Source of the DNA: Diphasiastrum complanatum
Lineage: Eukaryota > Streptophyta > Lycopodiopsida > Lycopodiales > Lycopodiaceae
Reading direction: 5' to 3'
Assembly (NCBI GenBank): GCA_029204225.1
Contig: CM055110.1
Span: 32,362,299 to 32,426,298 of the forward strand
DNA length: 64,000 bases
Part shown: one piece after another, positions 32,506 to 44,781 of the stretch
Layout of the letters: each line of letters begins with the position of its first letter
Numbering within the stretch: position 1 is the stretch's first letter
Notes under the pieces: model-generated
Seen by the model: the letters and a program-made list of their open reading frames with translations, nothing else
The model's database searches: none
Told to the model about the DNA's origin: nothing
Translations under genes and position numbers: made by a program

Positions 32506-35500
32506 ATGGCTTCCAATGGTGGGATCATGCTAGAGTCTAGTGAAAGGTTGAGTTCATCAAACTACTCTACTTGGAAAGTGAGGATGGAGTCCTTACTTGA
32601 GTTGAATGAACTCATGGACATAGTTGCAGAAATTGAAGAGAGACCTCTCACACTTCAAGAGCAACAAAGGTTTGATAAGAAGGCCAAAAGGGCTCTTCAT
32701 ATCATTAAAATGAATGTTACAAATGAACTTCTCAAGGAAGTTGGAAAGTGTCAAAGTGCAAGTGAGGCATGGAATGCCTTAAAGAAGCTCTTTGAATCAA
32801 AGTCCACATCTAGGGTATTGACCCTAAGGAGACAAATATTTTCTAGTAGGCAAAGAGAGGGTGAAAGTGCTCATGCATTTATCTTGAGAGTTAAGTCCCT
32901 AAGTGATGATTTAGCATGCATTGATGAGAACATAAAAGATGGTGAAATAGTCCAAGTTATGTTGAATGGTTTGCTAAATGAACATGCTAACCTTGTGCAA
33001 AGTTTTGCCATTCAAAGAGTCTTGCCAAGTGTGGTTGACTTGCAAGAAATCTTATTGGCTGAAGAACATAGGTTGCAATCAAAGCTTGATGGTGCATCCT
33101 TGCAAGGTGGAGGTGAAGAGGCTTTCTTCACAAAAGGCAAATTCAAGGGCAAAGGTAAAGGCAAAGGGAAATGGTCCAAAGGTGGTAACTTTGATCATGA
33201 TGATCACTCTTCCTCTTCCTCTTCTACTAAGAACAATAAGTCAAAGTTCAAGTGCTTTTATTGTGGGATAAAAGGTCATTTTGCAAATGAATGTTATAAG
33301 AAGAAAAGAGAGCAAGGAGAGAGTCAAGGAAATCTTACAATAGATGAGGAAGAACATAACACATGTGAATCACTTGTTATGACTTCAAGTTTGTTAGCCA
33401 ACATAGATGATAATGATCCTTGGTGGATTGATAGTGGAGCCTCATCTCACATGACAAGACATAAGGAATACTTTACATCCTTATTGTCTTATGAGGGAGA
33501 AGGTAACATCATCTACACTGCAAATGATGGTCAATGTGACATCAAAGGCATAGGCACTATTCCTATTTCCCTTTCAACAAATAGGAAAGCAAATCTTGAA
33601 AATGTTTTGTACATTCCTTCAATCACTAAGAATTTGCTTAGTGTAAGTCAAATGATTGACAAAGGACTTGATGTGGAGTTCATTGGAGATGCATGTTTGA
33701 TAAGTAAATGTGGATCCTTGATTGCTCAAGGTAGGAGGCATGGTAAACTTTTCAAGCTTGATGCATGTGTGATCTCTAATCATGAAGGATGTATGGCTAG
33801 GGAGCAATTGACAAACCAAGAAGTTTGGCACAAGAGGTTAGGCCATCCCAACTTCAAATCTTTGGAGGTAATGGCAAAGAAAGAGCTTGTTCTTGGTCTC
33901 CCTAAAAGTCTTGTTGCAAACAATAGTGTTTGTGAACATTGTGCCTTGTCCAAATCTCATAGACTTGCTTATTCTAGATCTACTTCTAGATCTAAAGAAG
34001 CTTTTCAACTTGTGCATTCTGATATTCATTCTTCTAGTACAACTAGCAATGGTGGGGCAAAGATGTATGCAACTTTCATTGATGACTTTAGTAGGTATAC
34101 TTGGATCTATCTTCTTAAAAGTAAGGATGAAGTGTTTGCTGCATTTGTCAAGTTCAAGAATGAAATGGAAAACCAATTCAATACAAAGATCAAATGCTTA
34201 AGATCTGATAATGGAGGGGAATACACCTCAAATAGGTTCAAAGACTTTTGTATAGCACATGGGATTAAGAGGGAGATGTCTAGTCCTAGGACTCCACAAC
34301 AGAATGGAGTGGCCGAGAGGAAGAATAGAACCCTTTGTGAATGTGCCAAGGCAATGAGACTACATGCTAATCTTGCTAAGTCTTTTTGGGGGGAAGCTTT
34401 AGCATGTGCTAACTATCTATGTAATAGATGGACAAGTGCTTCCTTGGATGGTAAAACTCCTCATGAGGTTCTTTATGGTAGAAGGCCGAGTGTCAAGCAT
34501 TGTAGGATCTTTGGATGTACATGTTTTGTCAATATCACACTTGATGATAGAACTAAAGAAGATCCTTCATCAAAGAAGGGTGTGTTTGTTGGCTATAGTG
34601 AAGTAAGCAAGGCTTACAAAGTGTAGATTCCTTCTACAAAGAAAGTTGTCATAAGTAGGGATGTCATCTTTCATGAAGAGAATGTTTCCAATGTTGTTGA
34701 TGTTGATGTTGATGTGCCTACTAATCATCATGATGTGCAAGATGTCTTGGATGAAGATGGAGATGCCACTCCAAAGCAAACTTCAAGGAAGACTCAAAGG
34801 CAAAGGGCTAAGCCATCAAGGCTAACCTATGATGAAAAAGGAAAGCAAGTGGTGGACAACTCTAACTTTGCTTTTCTTACCTCTTTTGATGAACCAACTT
34901 GTGTAGGTGAAGCAATTCAAAAGAATGAATGGATCCAAGCCATGGATCATGAGCATCAAGCACTCATCAAAAGCAACACATGGAGGTTGGTAAAGCTTCC
35001 AAAGGACAAGAAGGCAATTGGTTGTAAGTGGATCTTCAAGATCAAGACAAATCAAGATGGATCAATCAACAAGTACAAGGCAAGGTTGGTGGCAAAGGGG
35101 TATGCTCAAGAATATGGTATTGACTATGATGAGACCTTTGCACCCGTGGCAAAGATGGTAACTATTCGAATCCTAATCTCTCTTGCAACTCTTTATGATT
35201 GGGATATGTGGCAAATGGATGTTACTAATGCCTTCTTGAATGGTGATCTTGAAGAAGATATTTACATGGAGCAACCCGAGGGCTATGTTTCACATGATGA
35301 GCCTGATCATGTGTGCTATCTCCAAAAGAGTTTGTATGGGCTAAAGCAAGCACCAAGGAGTTGGTATGCTAAGCTCAATTCCTTCTTACTTTCTCAAAAC
35401 TTTGTTATGAGTGAGTATGATCATTCTCTCTACTTTAGATTGAATGAAAATGATATCACTTTACTTTTGATCTATGTTGATGACATTATCTTAAGTGGTG

Positions 35501-36459
35501 GTAACAATCTAGATATAGATGAAATCAAGATGGCACTCAAAAGAGAGTTTGAAATTCAAGATCTTGGTAAACTTCATTATATCTTAGGAATAGAGATTAT
35601 TAGAACTTCTAAATCTACATTCATATGTCAAGAAAAGTATGTTAACTCTATTCTAAAAAGGTTTCATATGGAAGATTGTAAAGTTGTTTCTACTCCTATG
35701 GAATCAAATGTAAAGCTAACTACAAGAAGTAATGAAAGATCCTTCAAGGACATTACTCTCTATAGAAAGCTAATAGGATCTCTTATATGGTTAACCATCA
35801 CAAGACCTGATCTAAGCTTTGTGGTTGGTAAAATAAGTCAATTTATGCAAGATCCTAGTGAGGCTCATTGGAAGCTAGGAAAGAGAGTACTTAGATACAT
35901 CTCGGGATCTAGAGATTTTGGCATCTTGTATGGAGGTACTACACCTAACCTTTGTGGATTTTCAGATTCAGATTTTGCAGGTGATCAAATGGATAGGAAG
36001 TCAACAAGTGCCTTTGCAATCTATCTTGGAGATGGAGTGGTCTCATGGCTATCAAAGAAGCAACCAACTATCTCTCTATCTTCCACCGAAGCCGAGTACA
36101 AGGCATTAACAACATGCACCAAGGAGATTCTTTGGATCAAGAGGATGTTATTGGATCTTCACTTGCTGGAACCAGAGAAGACTCCAATCATACTTTGTGA
36201 TAACCTTTCAGCCCAAAGCTTGGCAAGCAATCCTGTTTTTCATGCAAGGAGCAAGCACATTGAGATTGCTCACCATTTTGTGAGAGATCAAGTCATTGCC
36301 AAAGAGGTGGAGCTTCAACATGTCTCTTCAAAGGAGTGTGTGGCTGATATCTTCACCAAACCATTGGGAAAGGACCTATATTTAATGCATAGATCTAATC
36401 TTGGAATGTGCTCAAAGACTATGTTGAAACTAGCATCCAATGTTGAAGAGGGAGTGTGA
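32506..36459 (+). pseudogene. Element G gag-pol, one stop codon
   Basis: 1,317 codons in one frame, interrupted only by TAG at 34624-34626 (codon 707), where relatives have Tyr in KVYxPS. Capsid 1-230 (MASNGGIMLESSERL), zinc knuckle C250-C253-H258-C263, protease D309 in DSGASSHM, integrase H442, H447, C476, C479 and catalytic D506, D568, E604 all present, RT QMDVTNAFLNG and YVDDIILSG, RNase H DSDFAGD, SSTEAEYKAL and HARSKHIEIAHHF. The stop separates gag-protease-integrase from RT-RNase H. A regulated readthrough is possible in principle but the substitution looks accidental. Supplied RT could still act on its RNA. Confidence 0.93.
36445..36454 (+). other. Polypurine tract of element G
   Basis: GAAGAGGGAG just before the 3' LTR; it overlaps the last codons of the polyprotein. 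Confidence 0.88.
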
Positions 36460-37109
36460 AAATTGTCAACATTTCCTAGCTAGTTTGAGGCCTAAATTGG
36501 CTAAAATTGTAAATAGTTTTGGTTCTGGAGTTTCACACGTGTGAACCAGGCCACAATGTTTTTATTTACTGTATTTTTTCAGTATGATGAAGTGTCAAAC
36601 TTCATACCCTTCAAAATGAGACCATTTTGATGTATTTTGGTCATATAAGCCATTTTTAGCTATTTTTCCTATATAGGGAATATCTAGGGTCAAGTACCTT
36701 CTAGAGAGAGGAGAGAGAGTCATCTTCCTCATCCATAAATAGTAGGGAAGTCGTGGAGAACAGGTTGGAGAAACCTTTTGTATGCTTCATTGAGATCAAT
36801 AGATCATTGTCATTGTTTCTTCCTCCATTGAGAGCATTGTTGTGTGTATTGTCTTCAAGCTATTGTGTATGATCTTAGGTGCTTTCCAAAAGTGGTAGGC
36901 TGATGTATTATGGACTGTATAATGCTATTTTGGGCCGCACTTGATGTTTATGGAAGTTTCCATTTGTGATAAATGCTTTTTGATCAAGTTCTTTGCATTC
37001 TAGGTAGCATAGAATGTGTTGCCAATTCCTAGCTTATGTAGTTTGGAGTGCAAGCATTCAAGCCAATGATCTTGGAGTTTAGATCCACTTAGGATCTGTA
37101 TTTTTCACA
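36455..37109 (+). repeat. 3' LTR of element G
   Basis: 655 bp, essentially identical to the 5' LTR; CACACGTGTG at 36534-36543. Confidence 0.96.
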
Positions 37110-37114
37110 ATGGT

Positions 37115-37782
37115 TATGTAATGTCTAGATTGAAGAACACAACTTGCATATAGTTTGTAGACATACAATTAGCAAAGTCATGCTTGTAGGAACTCGTGGC
37201 AATTCACATCCATTAATTGTAAGTGATCCATAGTGACATGCAAGGTATGCACAAAGTGTAATGGATACATGCATGATGATTTGTAATTTGCTAGTTAGAA
37301 GTAGCACACTTGTAAAGTTGGTAGAATCTCATGCATGGCAAGTGACAAATGTCACATAGACTCTAGATGTCACTTTAGTTGTCATTTTTGAATAGATGGA
37401 TGTGGTTCTACCTTGAGCTACTTCAAACTCCATAAATATGTGTAGCTCTCCTCATAATCAATGATGAAGAACCAAAGTCTTGTAGCTACCTCATGCCATT
37501 TTGGATCTAAACTATTTTGCTTGTTATCTCTCTAGCTTTCTCTCTCTAACTCGTGTTGAAGCTAATGCTAATACACTGAAATCTTGTACTTGTGCTCATT
37601 ATTTGATTCATTGCTATCATATTCAGTTGCTTAGAATGCTAGATTGTGGTTAAGCCATTTCTTCTGAACTAGATCTTGCTAATCAATCTAGAATCAGGTT
37701 ACTGTGCCAATCACAAAGCTTAATCAAGATCAATCATACGTGTGGACATTCTCCACACGTGTGAATTCTGGAAATTTTGTCA
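37115..37782 (+). repeat. E-family LTR, second of the array, right piece
   Basis: Resumes after the ATGGT duplication (37110-37114) and ends AAATTTTGTCA at the E2 primer site. CACACGTGTG at 37754-37763. It contains a 20-bp segment near 37209-37232 absent from the first E LTR. Confidence 0.92.
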
Positions 37783-37795
37783 TGGTATCAGAGCC
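37783..37795 (+). other. Primer binding site of E2
   Basis: TGGTATCAGAGCC after the shared E LTR; it shows that a second internal region begins here rather than flanking DNA. Confidence 0.93.
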
Positions 37796-38551
37796 AAATT
37801 AAGCTTTGCATGCTAACATCTATGATTGTACAAGAAACTGAGAGCTAAATCAAGCAAAAAAGTAGTTCTGCACTTTTTCTCATCTTTCTTTGAAGTGTAT
37901 TTGGATCCAATCGGATTGAAACTGATCTTTCAGACCTGAAATGTGGTAGTACGGAATTCTGGAATTTCGCACGTGTGAAAATCAAAGATTTTCAGTGCCT
38001 TTGTTCTCCTTGCTTATAGATCCAAAGATAGTAGTGTTATAGCTTAATGGAAAGCTTATGATTTGTACTTTCCATATAAATTGAAATCAAATCAATTTGA
38101 TGTGTCTATCAAGAGTTATAAGCTCTTAAAGAGGATAAGGATAGGTCCAAAATCCGAGTGACAACATTTTGATTTGATTCAATCTTGCTTTGTTCTGAAT
38201 CCATTGTTTTGAGCATCCTACACAAGAAACAAAAGATCAAGACTGAATTTGAAGTGATGAACACTTTTTGAGCCTTCTGCGAGTCAATTGTGTTTTCTTT
38301 TGAAGCATTCTACACGTGCCAAAAGTAGGATTGAAACTAGCCAAAGTGTTTCAATCCACTTTGTGTGTATGATCTAGATAACTTGTTTTGTGGAATATTT
38401 GAGAGTCATCTCAAATACAGTTGCAAGCATTTCACATAGGAAGGTAGTACGTCCTCGAAAATACCTATAGTGAAAGAGAGCAGCAACTTTAAATCTAATT
38501 GGAACAAGCTCAAACATATCTCAGTCCAATAACTAAGAAGTCTTCATTAAA
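37796..38551 (+). other. Leader of E2
   Basis: Non-coding, closely similar to the E1 and E3 leaders. Contains CGCACGTGTG and CTACACGTGCC boxes. Confidence 0.75.
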
Positions 38552-40164
38552 ATGTCATCTCAGGGAGGATATCTTCTAGAAGCCAGTGAAAGACTAAACA
38601 CTTCTAATTACTCAATTTGGAAGTTCAGAATGGAGTCTATTTTGATACTCCAGGATGTTATGGAGATTGTGCTTGGTGTTGAGGAGGAGCCTCAAGCACA
38701 TGTTGAAATTCTTAAGTATAAGAAAAGATCTAGAATGGCTCTACAATTCATTAAGATGAATGTATCTAATGAAATTCTGAGAGAGATATGATCTTGCACT
38801 ACAACCAAAGAAGCTTGGGATTCACTAAACACCAACTATGCAGCAAACAATACTTTCAGAATACTCACTCTTAGGAATCAGATTTTGCAAAGTTTCCAAA
38901 AAAGTGAAGAGAGTGCATCTAACTATGTTCTGAGAGTTAAAGATGTACATAGAGAGCTTTCCTGTGTTGGTGTTACTATTAACCAAGATGAGCTAGTTCA
39001 AGTCATACTGAATGGCTTGAGAGATGACTATGATAATCTTGTTCAATCTTTTGCTATTAAGGAGGAATTGCCTAATCTAGAAACTCTCCAAGGAATTCTT
39101 ATCTCTGAAGAATCTAGACAAAGCTATAAACTCTCCAGGATGAACAAACTCTAGCATGGTGAAAGTGACAATGCCCTCTTTGTCAAAGGCAAGCAGAAAG
39201 GAAGGAGTAAGAACCAGTTCTCTCAAGCAAAGCCAAAGATCAAGACAAAGATGGTGAAGAGGATGATACATCTCATCCTTCTAACTCAAAGACCAAAAAG
39301 AAGAAAGTGAAGTGTTTTTTATGTGGCGAGAAGGGGCACTATGCCTCTATTTGCTTCAAGAAGAAAAACCAACTCAAGCAAGCTAATCTCTCCAAAGAGA
39401 TTGAAGAAAATTCTGTTGCAAGTGATGGAGAAGGATCACTCATGGTGTCCAGTTTGTCTTCATCACCTTTCAAGAAAGATGGAGCTTGGTACATAGACAG
39501 TGGAGCTTCTTCACATATGTGCTATTCAAAGGAGTCATTTGACTCAATCTTACATTTCAAAGGACTCAAGAGATCTATTTACACATCTAATGATCATGAG
39601 TGCCCAATAGAAGGAATTGGCAACATTGCATTGAAACTTGCTTCTTCAAAAGTTCTTGCACTTTCTAATGTTCTTTTCATTCCAAAGCTTACAAAGAACT
39701 TAATGAGTGTGGGAAAGTTGCTTGATAATGGTTGTGATGTAAAGTTCAACTCCAATACTTGTTTTTATCAAGAGAAATGATGAGATCCTTGTTGATGCAT
39801 TTAGATGTGGTGGAATTTTTAAGTTGAATTCTAATGCGAATGCAAACCTTTGTGAAGTTGATTTGTTATCTAACTAGGAGTTGTGGCATAGAAGGTTGGG
39901 TCATCCTAACTTTAAATCTATGTCTTCTATGGTTAAGAAGGTGAAGGCTATTGGTCTTCCAAAATCTCTTTCTAAAGATTTCAAGCCTTTGAGGCTTGTG
40001 CCATTGCAAAGTCACATAGAAAGCCATATCAGAAGTCTTTTACAAACACTACTCATCCTTTGGAGCTTATACACTCAGATGTACATTTTTCCTCTTCTAA
40101 AAGTATTGGTGGTGCAACATGTTTTGTCACCTTTATTGATGACTTTACTAGATATACTTGGTTG
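38552..40164 (+). pseudogene. E2 gag, protease and start of integrase
   Basis: MSSQGGYLLEASERLNTSNYS, stop at 38789-38791 (EILREI*), then QKSEESASNYVLRVKDVHREL, a stop after RMNKL, a small deletion and frameshift, zinc knuckle CFLCGEKGHYASIC at about 39310, protease WYIDSGASSHMCYSKESF, a frameshift near 39765, a stop just before LWHRRLGHPN, then integrase to TRYTWL at 40164, where element C is inserted. It resumes at 45645. Confidence 0.9.
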
Positions 40165-41027
40165 TGTTGAAAATTGTCACTTCTCACTTGACATTGGTTC
40201 ATGTAAATATTGATCAAACATTAGAATATGTTGATGATATGATTCCACACGTGTGGAGCTTGTTCCCACGTGTGAAAGGATGTACTTTTCATGTTTGTAT
40301 ATATCCAAATTGATTTTGTATCATTCTAGTTAGTGTGAACATGAAATGACTAGTTTTTAGTCAAGTTGACTAGTCACCTACAAATTAGCTTTTCTTTGCA
40401 TGTGCATGAGTAAATGCTCCCACATGGCAAGTGGATGTTCACACGTGTGTATAGAGTACTAGAAGATAAGAGTTGACCATTTTCCTTAGATCCTATTTTG
40501 TAGGAAATATTCCTATATTCTAGGAGACTAGCTTTTTGGATTTTAGTCATATTCTAGAAGGTCAACTATTGGATAAGGATCAAGGATGGATAAAATGGAT
40601 AGATCTGAGTGATGTGGCACTCTTCACACGTGTGAAGGCCTTCTGGACTGTACCAGACTCATGGATGTACTTGATCCATAAAAGGATCATCATTTTGCTA
40701 AGAAAATTGATGAGACTTTTGCACTCTACAATTTTGTGAGATTTCTAGTCATTTGTCTTGTGATTTTTATGCATGATTGCTATCTAGTATCATTGTACTT
40801 GTTGTTTCAGGTGCAGGCCGTACAGTGGACAGTACTCCACACGTGTGAAGCTGCTCTCACTAAAAAAATGATGTGTTGATCCATTGCTCTTGCTTAAATC
40901 CAAGTGTAGTGAATCTAGATCAAGATCTAATGTGTAGAACTTGATAGATTCATTGATTAAGCAACCAATAACTCTCTATGATTGTAAAGTACAATCATTA
41001 TTGTCCTAAAAACTGTAAAATTTATCA
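40165..41027 (+). repeat. 5' LTR of element C
   Basis: 863 bp, TGTTGAAAATTG to AAATTTATCA. Carries four CACGTG-type boxes (40246, 40266, 40440 and 40625 regions) and another near 40838 beside CCGTACAGTGGACAGTAC. TATA word TATATAT at 40298-40304. Confidence 0.95.
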
Positions 41028-41039
41028 TGGTATCAGAGC
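41028..41039 (+). other. Primer binding site of element C
   Basis: TGGTATCAGAGC abuts the LTR. Confidence 0.93.
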
Positions 41040-41622
41040 TAAGTAAGAGAGTGATCATTGAATCATAAATCTTGTAAAGATCATTAGCAAAATTTGTTTT
41101 TTGGCCAATACTAGTGAGGGCGAGTTCTTCTAGAGTGATAGCTTGTAATCATTTGGATAAAAACGACTTGGAGGCTGTGTATGTACTTTTCACACGTGTG
41201 AAACCGTACAACAACTTTCAATTCAAGTTACTTTGTGTTTGTTGGTCCCAAAATCACAATACTAGTTCATTTTTGGTGCTTTTTGAAGCATAGTATTGAT
41301 CTAGATTCATTCTAACTAATGCCTATGACCAAATAGTGTTTTGGATCATTGAAGCATTTCTTTTTAGGGTCTAAGATCAGATCTTAAGAGGCTGATTTGT
41401 TCAGATCCTTAGTTGAAGTGAAATCTCTAAGAAAAGTGTAAAGCAATTTTTTTGTGAGAGTGAAAGCTAGAAATTTTTGGTAAGATCTTTGAGTATCATT
41501 CAAGGTTGTGTGCTAGTTTGATAGAGACAAGCCTATAGCCATTCTAGTAAACTTTAGGCCTCTTCATAGATCTTTTAAAATTCAAAAATCTTTGTGATTT
41601 TTAAAAGAGCATTCATTCTAAA
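41040..41622 (+). other. Leader of element C
   Basis: Non-coding, about 580 bp; CACACGTGTG at 41191-41200 directly followed by AAACCGTACA. Confidence 0.75.
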
Positions 41623-42786
41623 ATGTCATCCATGGGTGGATATTTGATGGAATCAAGTGAAAGACTCACTTCCACAAATTATTCCATTTGGAAAGTGAGA
41701 ATGGAATCGCTCCTAGTGATCCATGATCTATATGACATAGTTCAAGGAGTAGAGGAAGAGCCTCAAACTCCCCAGGAACAAGCCAAATACAAGAAGAGAG
41801 CAAGATTAGCTCTACATTGCATAAAGTTAAATGTATGCAATGACCTCTTGAAAGAGGTATCTTCTTGTACCTCATCCAAAGAGGCGTGGGATTCATTAAA
41901 GAGCATTTATGAATCCAACAATACTTCAAGAATCCTCATGCTAAGAAATCAAGTTTTCCAAAGCATGAAAGGAAGTGGAGAGATTGGACAAGAGTATGTT
42001 CTTAGGATCAAATCTCTTAACAAGGAGTTAAGTACAATAGGAGATGCTAATGTTGCAAGTGAAAGTGTGAACTTGGCTAGGGAGGAGCTAACTCAAGTGG
42101 AGCTTTGGCATAAGAGATTAGGCCATCCTAATCTTCAATCTATGGAGTCAATGGCAAGCAAGGAACTAGCTCTCGGCCTACCAAGAACTTTCAAGAAGTG
42201 TGGAAAAATGTGTGAGGCATGTGGCCTTGCAAAGTCACACAAATCTTCTTACAAGAAATCTTCATCAAGATCTCTCTCTCCCTTGGATCTCATACATTCT
42301 GATGTACATAGTTTTTCACATGCAAGTAATGGAGGTGCCTTGATGTATGTAGCTTTTATAGATGATTGTACTAGATTCACATGGATTGAGTTACTATCAA
42401 AGAAAAGTCTTGTTTATGAAGCTTTCATTAAGTTCAAGTCTCTAGTAGAGAAACAACTTAGTACTTCTATCAAAGCACTAAGATGTGATAATGGAGGAGA
42501 GTACACCTCCAATAAAATGAAAGACTTTTGTGAGATCAATGGTATTAAGTTACAATACACTTGTTCCTACACCCCTCAACAAAATGGGGTGGCCAAGAGG
42601 AAAAATAGGAGTCTATGTGAGTGTGCAAAGTCCTTGAGGCTTGATGCATCACTTCCCATCTCATTTTGGGGAGAAGCCATAACATGTGCTAATTATTTGT
42701 GTAATAGACTTCCTAGTAGTGCTATAGATGGGACCTCACCTTATCAAGCCTTGTTTGGTAAGAAACCCAATGTAAAAGATTTTTAG
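41623..42786 (+). pseudogene. Element C gag-integrase in-frame deletion product
   Basis: 387 codons. Capsid from MSSMGGYLMESSERL to about residue 145 (SLNKELSTIGD), then a direct in-frame jump to ELWHKRLGHPN, the integrase zinc domain. The zinc knuckle, linker and aspartic protease (about 300 residues in F) are missing. Integrase then runs normally: IHSDVHSF, LRCDNGGEY and NGVAKRKNRS, in which the catalytic Glu is Lys. It ends at TAG 42784-42786 (VKDF*IFGC). The clean junction keeps the frame open, so a capsid-integrase fusion could be translated, but without protease it could not be processed. Confidence 0.88.
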
Positions 42787-43650
42787 ATCTTTGGATGTAC
42801 TTGTTATGTACACATTCCTTTGCAGACTAGAAGGAAAGAAGATGCTACCTCCTTCAAAGGAATCTTTGCTGGCTATGGAGAAAATAGCAAGGGATATAGG
42901 ATATATGATCTTACATCCAAGAAAGTAAAGGTAAGCAAAGATGTACTTTTTGATGAGTCACAATTTGCTAAGAGCTTGTCAAATGGATCTAACCCATTGT
43001 GCATTGAAGATCTTGACAAATCCGAGGAGGATCTTGACAAACCCGAGGAGGATCATGACAAACCCGAGGATGGAGATTTGGATCCGAGTCAAAAGGGGCC
43101 AAGAAGATCATCAAGGAGCAAGGCCGAGCCCTCAAGGCTTACCTATGTGGACAAGGGAAAGCAAAAGGAAGGCTCTACATCTTCTACCTCTTACTCCTTT
43201 TTAGTTACATTGATTGAAGAACCATCATCTTTTGAAGAAGCATGTAAATCTAAAGTTTGGAGAGATGCAATGCAAGTAGAGTATGATGCATTAGAAGAGA
43301 ATCATACTTGGAATCTTGTAAATCTTCCAAGAGGAAAGAAACCACTTGCATGTAAGTGGATTTATAGAATTAAGTACAATCAAGATGGATCTATTAGTAA
43401 ATACAAAGCTAGGCTTGTTGCTAAGGGATTTCTTCAAATAAAAGGATTGGATTATGAAGAAACATTTGCACCTGTAGCTACGCTTGTAGCTATTAGATTA
43501 ATCATTTGCATTGCTACTCTGTTCAAATGGGATCTCTACCAAATGGATGTGACAAATGCCTTCTTGAATGGCTTCTTAGAAGAGGAAATCTACATGATGC
43601 ATTCCGAGGGCTTCTTAAAGTTGGTGAGGAGCAAAAGGTGTGCTACTTAA
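42787..43650 (+). pseudogene. Element C pol, integrase C-terminus to early RT
   Basis: Same frame as the preceding ORF. IFGCTCYVHIPL, the linker with a repeated heptapeptide (43009-43071), RRSSRSKAEPSRLTY, RT CKWIYRIKYNQDGS, QMDVTNAFLNGFLEEEIYM. A frameshift near 43612 moves the rest into the frame of 43613-44768. Confidence 0.85.
43009..43071 (+). repeat. Three 21-bp repeats in the C integrase-RT linker
   Basis: Units encode DLDKSEE, DLDKPEE and DHDKPED, differing by three bases in all. They extend an acidic linker that is also acidic in F and E. Confidence 0.92.
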
Positions 43651-44768
43651 GGAAGAGCCTATATGGCTTGAAGCAAGCACCTAGAGCTTGGTACTCTAGG
43701 TTGCATGATTTTCTCTATTCCCTTGGCTTTGTACTAAGTGCTTATGAACGATCTTTATATTTCAAATGTAATGAAGGAAAGATCATCATTTTGGTTCTTT
43801 ATGTTGATGACATCATTATGACAGGAAATGATGATGATGGCATAGGCAAAGTAAAAGTTGACTTATCTAGTGAGTTCAAGATGGTAGATCTAGGCTTCCT
43901 AAAGTTTATACTTGGGATAGAAGTGTCTAGAAGTAGAAATTGTACTTTCATAAGTCAATCTAAGTATGCTACTTCCATTCTTGAAAGATTTGGTATGAAA
44001 GATTGTAAGGGGATTGACACCCCTATGGAGCATGTTGTGAAAGCAACTAATGAAGGTGATGAAGCATCCTTTGAGGACATCACTCTCTTTAGGAAGCTTA
44101 TAGGCTCTCTAATCTATTTAACTATCACTAGACCTGATTTAACTTTTTGTGTAAGCAAGTTGAGTCAAAGTATGCAAGCTCCTTTAGTTCATCATTGGAA
44201 AAGTGCCAAGAGAGTACTTAGATATGTTTCTAGTACTAGATTTTTTGGCATACTTTATGAAGGATCTAACTTGCACTTGAGAGCCTATTCGGATTCAGAT
44301 TTTGCAGGTGACAAGATGGATAGGAAGTCCATTAGTGCATTTGCAACATTTCTTTGTGGAGGAGTGATATCTTGGCTTTCCAAAAAGCAAGATACAATCT
44401 CACTATCTTCTTGTGAAGCCGAGTACAAGGCATTGGCTTCAACAACCAAAGAGCTCCTATGGCTAAGAAGACTCTTGATGGAACTACATGTGCTAGAGGC
44501 CGAGGAGATCCCTTACATATTTTGTGACAATCAAGCTTCTCAACAAATTGCTTTAAATCCTATCTTCCATGCTAGAACAAAGCATATTGAGATAGCTCAC
44601 CACTTTCTGAGGGAGAAGGTACAATCCAAGGAAGTGCAACTACATCATGTACCATCATCCGAATGCATAGCTGATATCTTAACCAAACCATTGTCCAAAT
44701 ATCCATTTTTTAAGTTAAGATATGCTCTTGGAATTGTAGATAGATGTACACTGGATTTGCCAAGTTAG
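43613..44768 (+). pseudogene. Element C RT and RNase H
   Basis: After the frameshift: VGEEQKVCYLRKSLYGLKQAPRAWYSRL, LYVDDIIMTGN, KFILGIEVSRS, RKLIGSLIYLTITRPDL, RNase H DSDFAGDKMDRKS, SSCEAEYKAL and FHARTKHIEIAHHFLRE, ending TLDLPS* at 44768. All RT and RNase H catalytic boxes of this segment look intact. Without the frame join it would lack the first RT catalytic Asp. Confidence 0.9.
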
Positions 44769-44781
44769 AAGTGAGGAGGAG
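44768..44781 (+). other. Polypurine tract of element C
   Basis: GAAGTGAGGAGGAG before the 3' LTR. Confidence 0.9.

Larger units (their letters stand above)
30690..37109 (+). mobile_element. Element G: very young copia element with one in-frame stop
   Basis: 6,420 bp; two 655-bp LTRs that differ at only two positions seen; primer site; leader; full-length gag-pol frame broken by a single TAG; purine tract; perfect target duplication ATGGT (30685-30689 and 37110-37114) inside an E LTR. Confidence 0.97.

Noticed and set aside
18690-37782. Reading E1 as a single element with its own 3' LTR and flanking DNA after it
   Set aside because: The LTR at 30565-37782 is followed by a primer site, leader and gag, so a second internal unit begins there.
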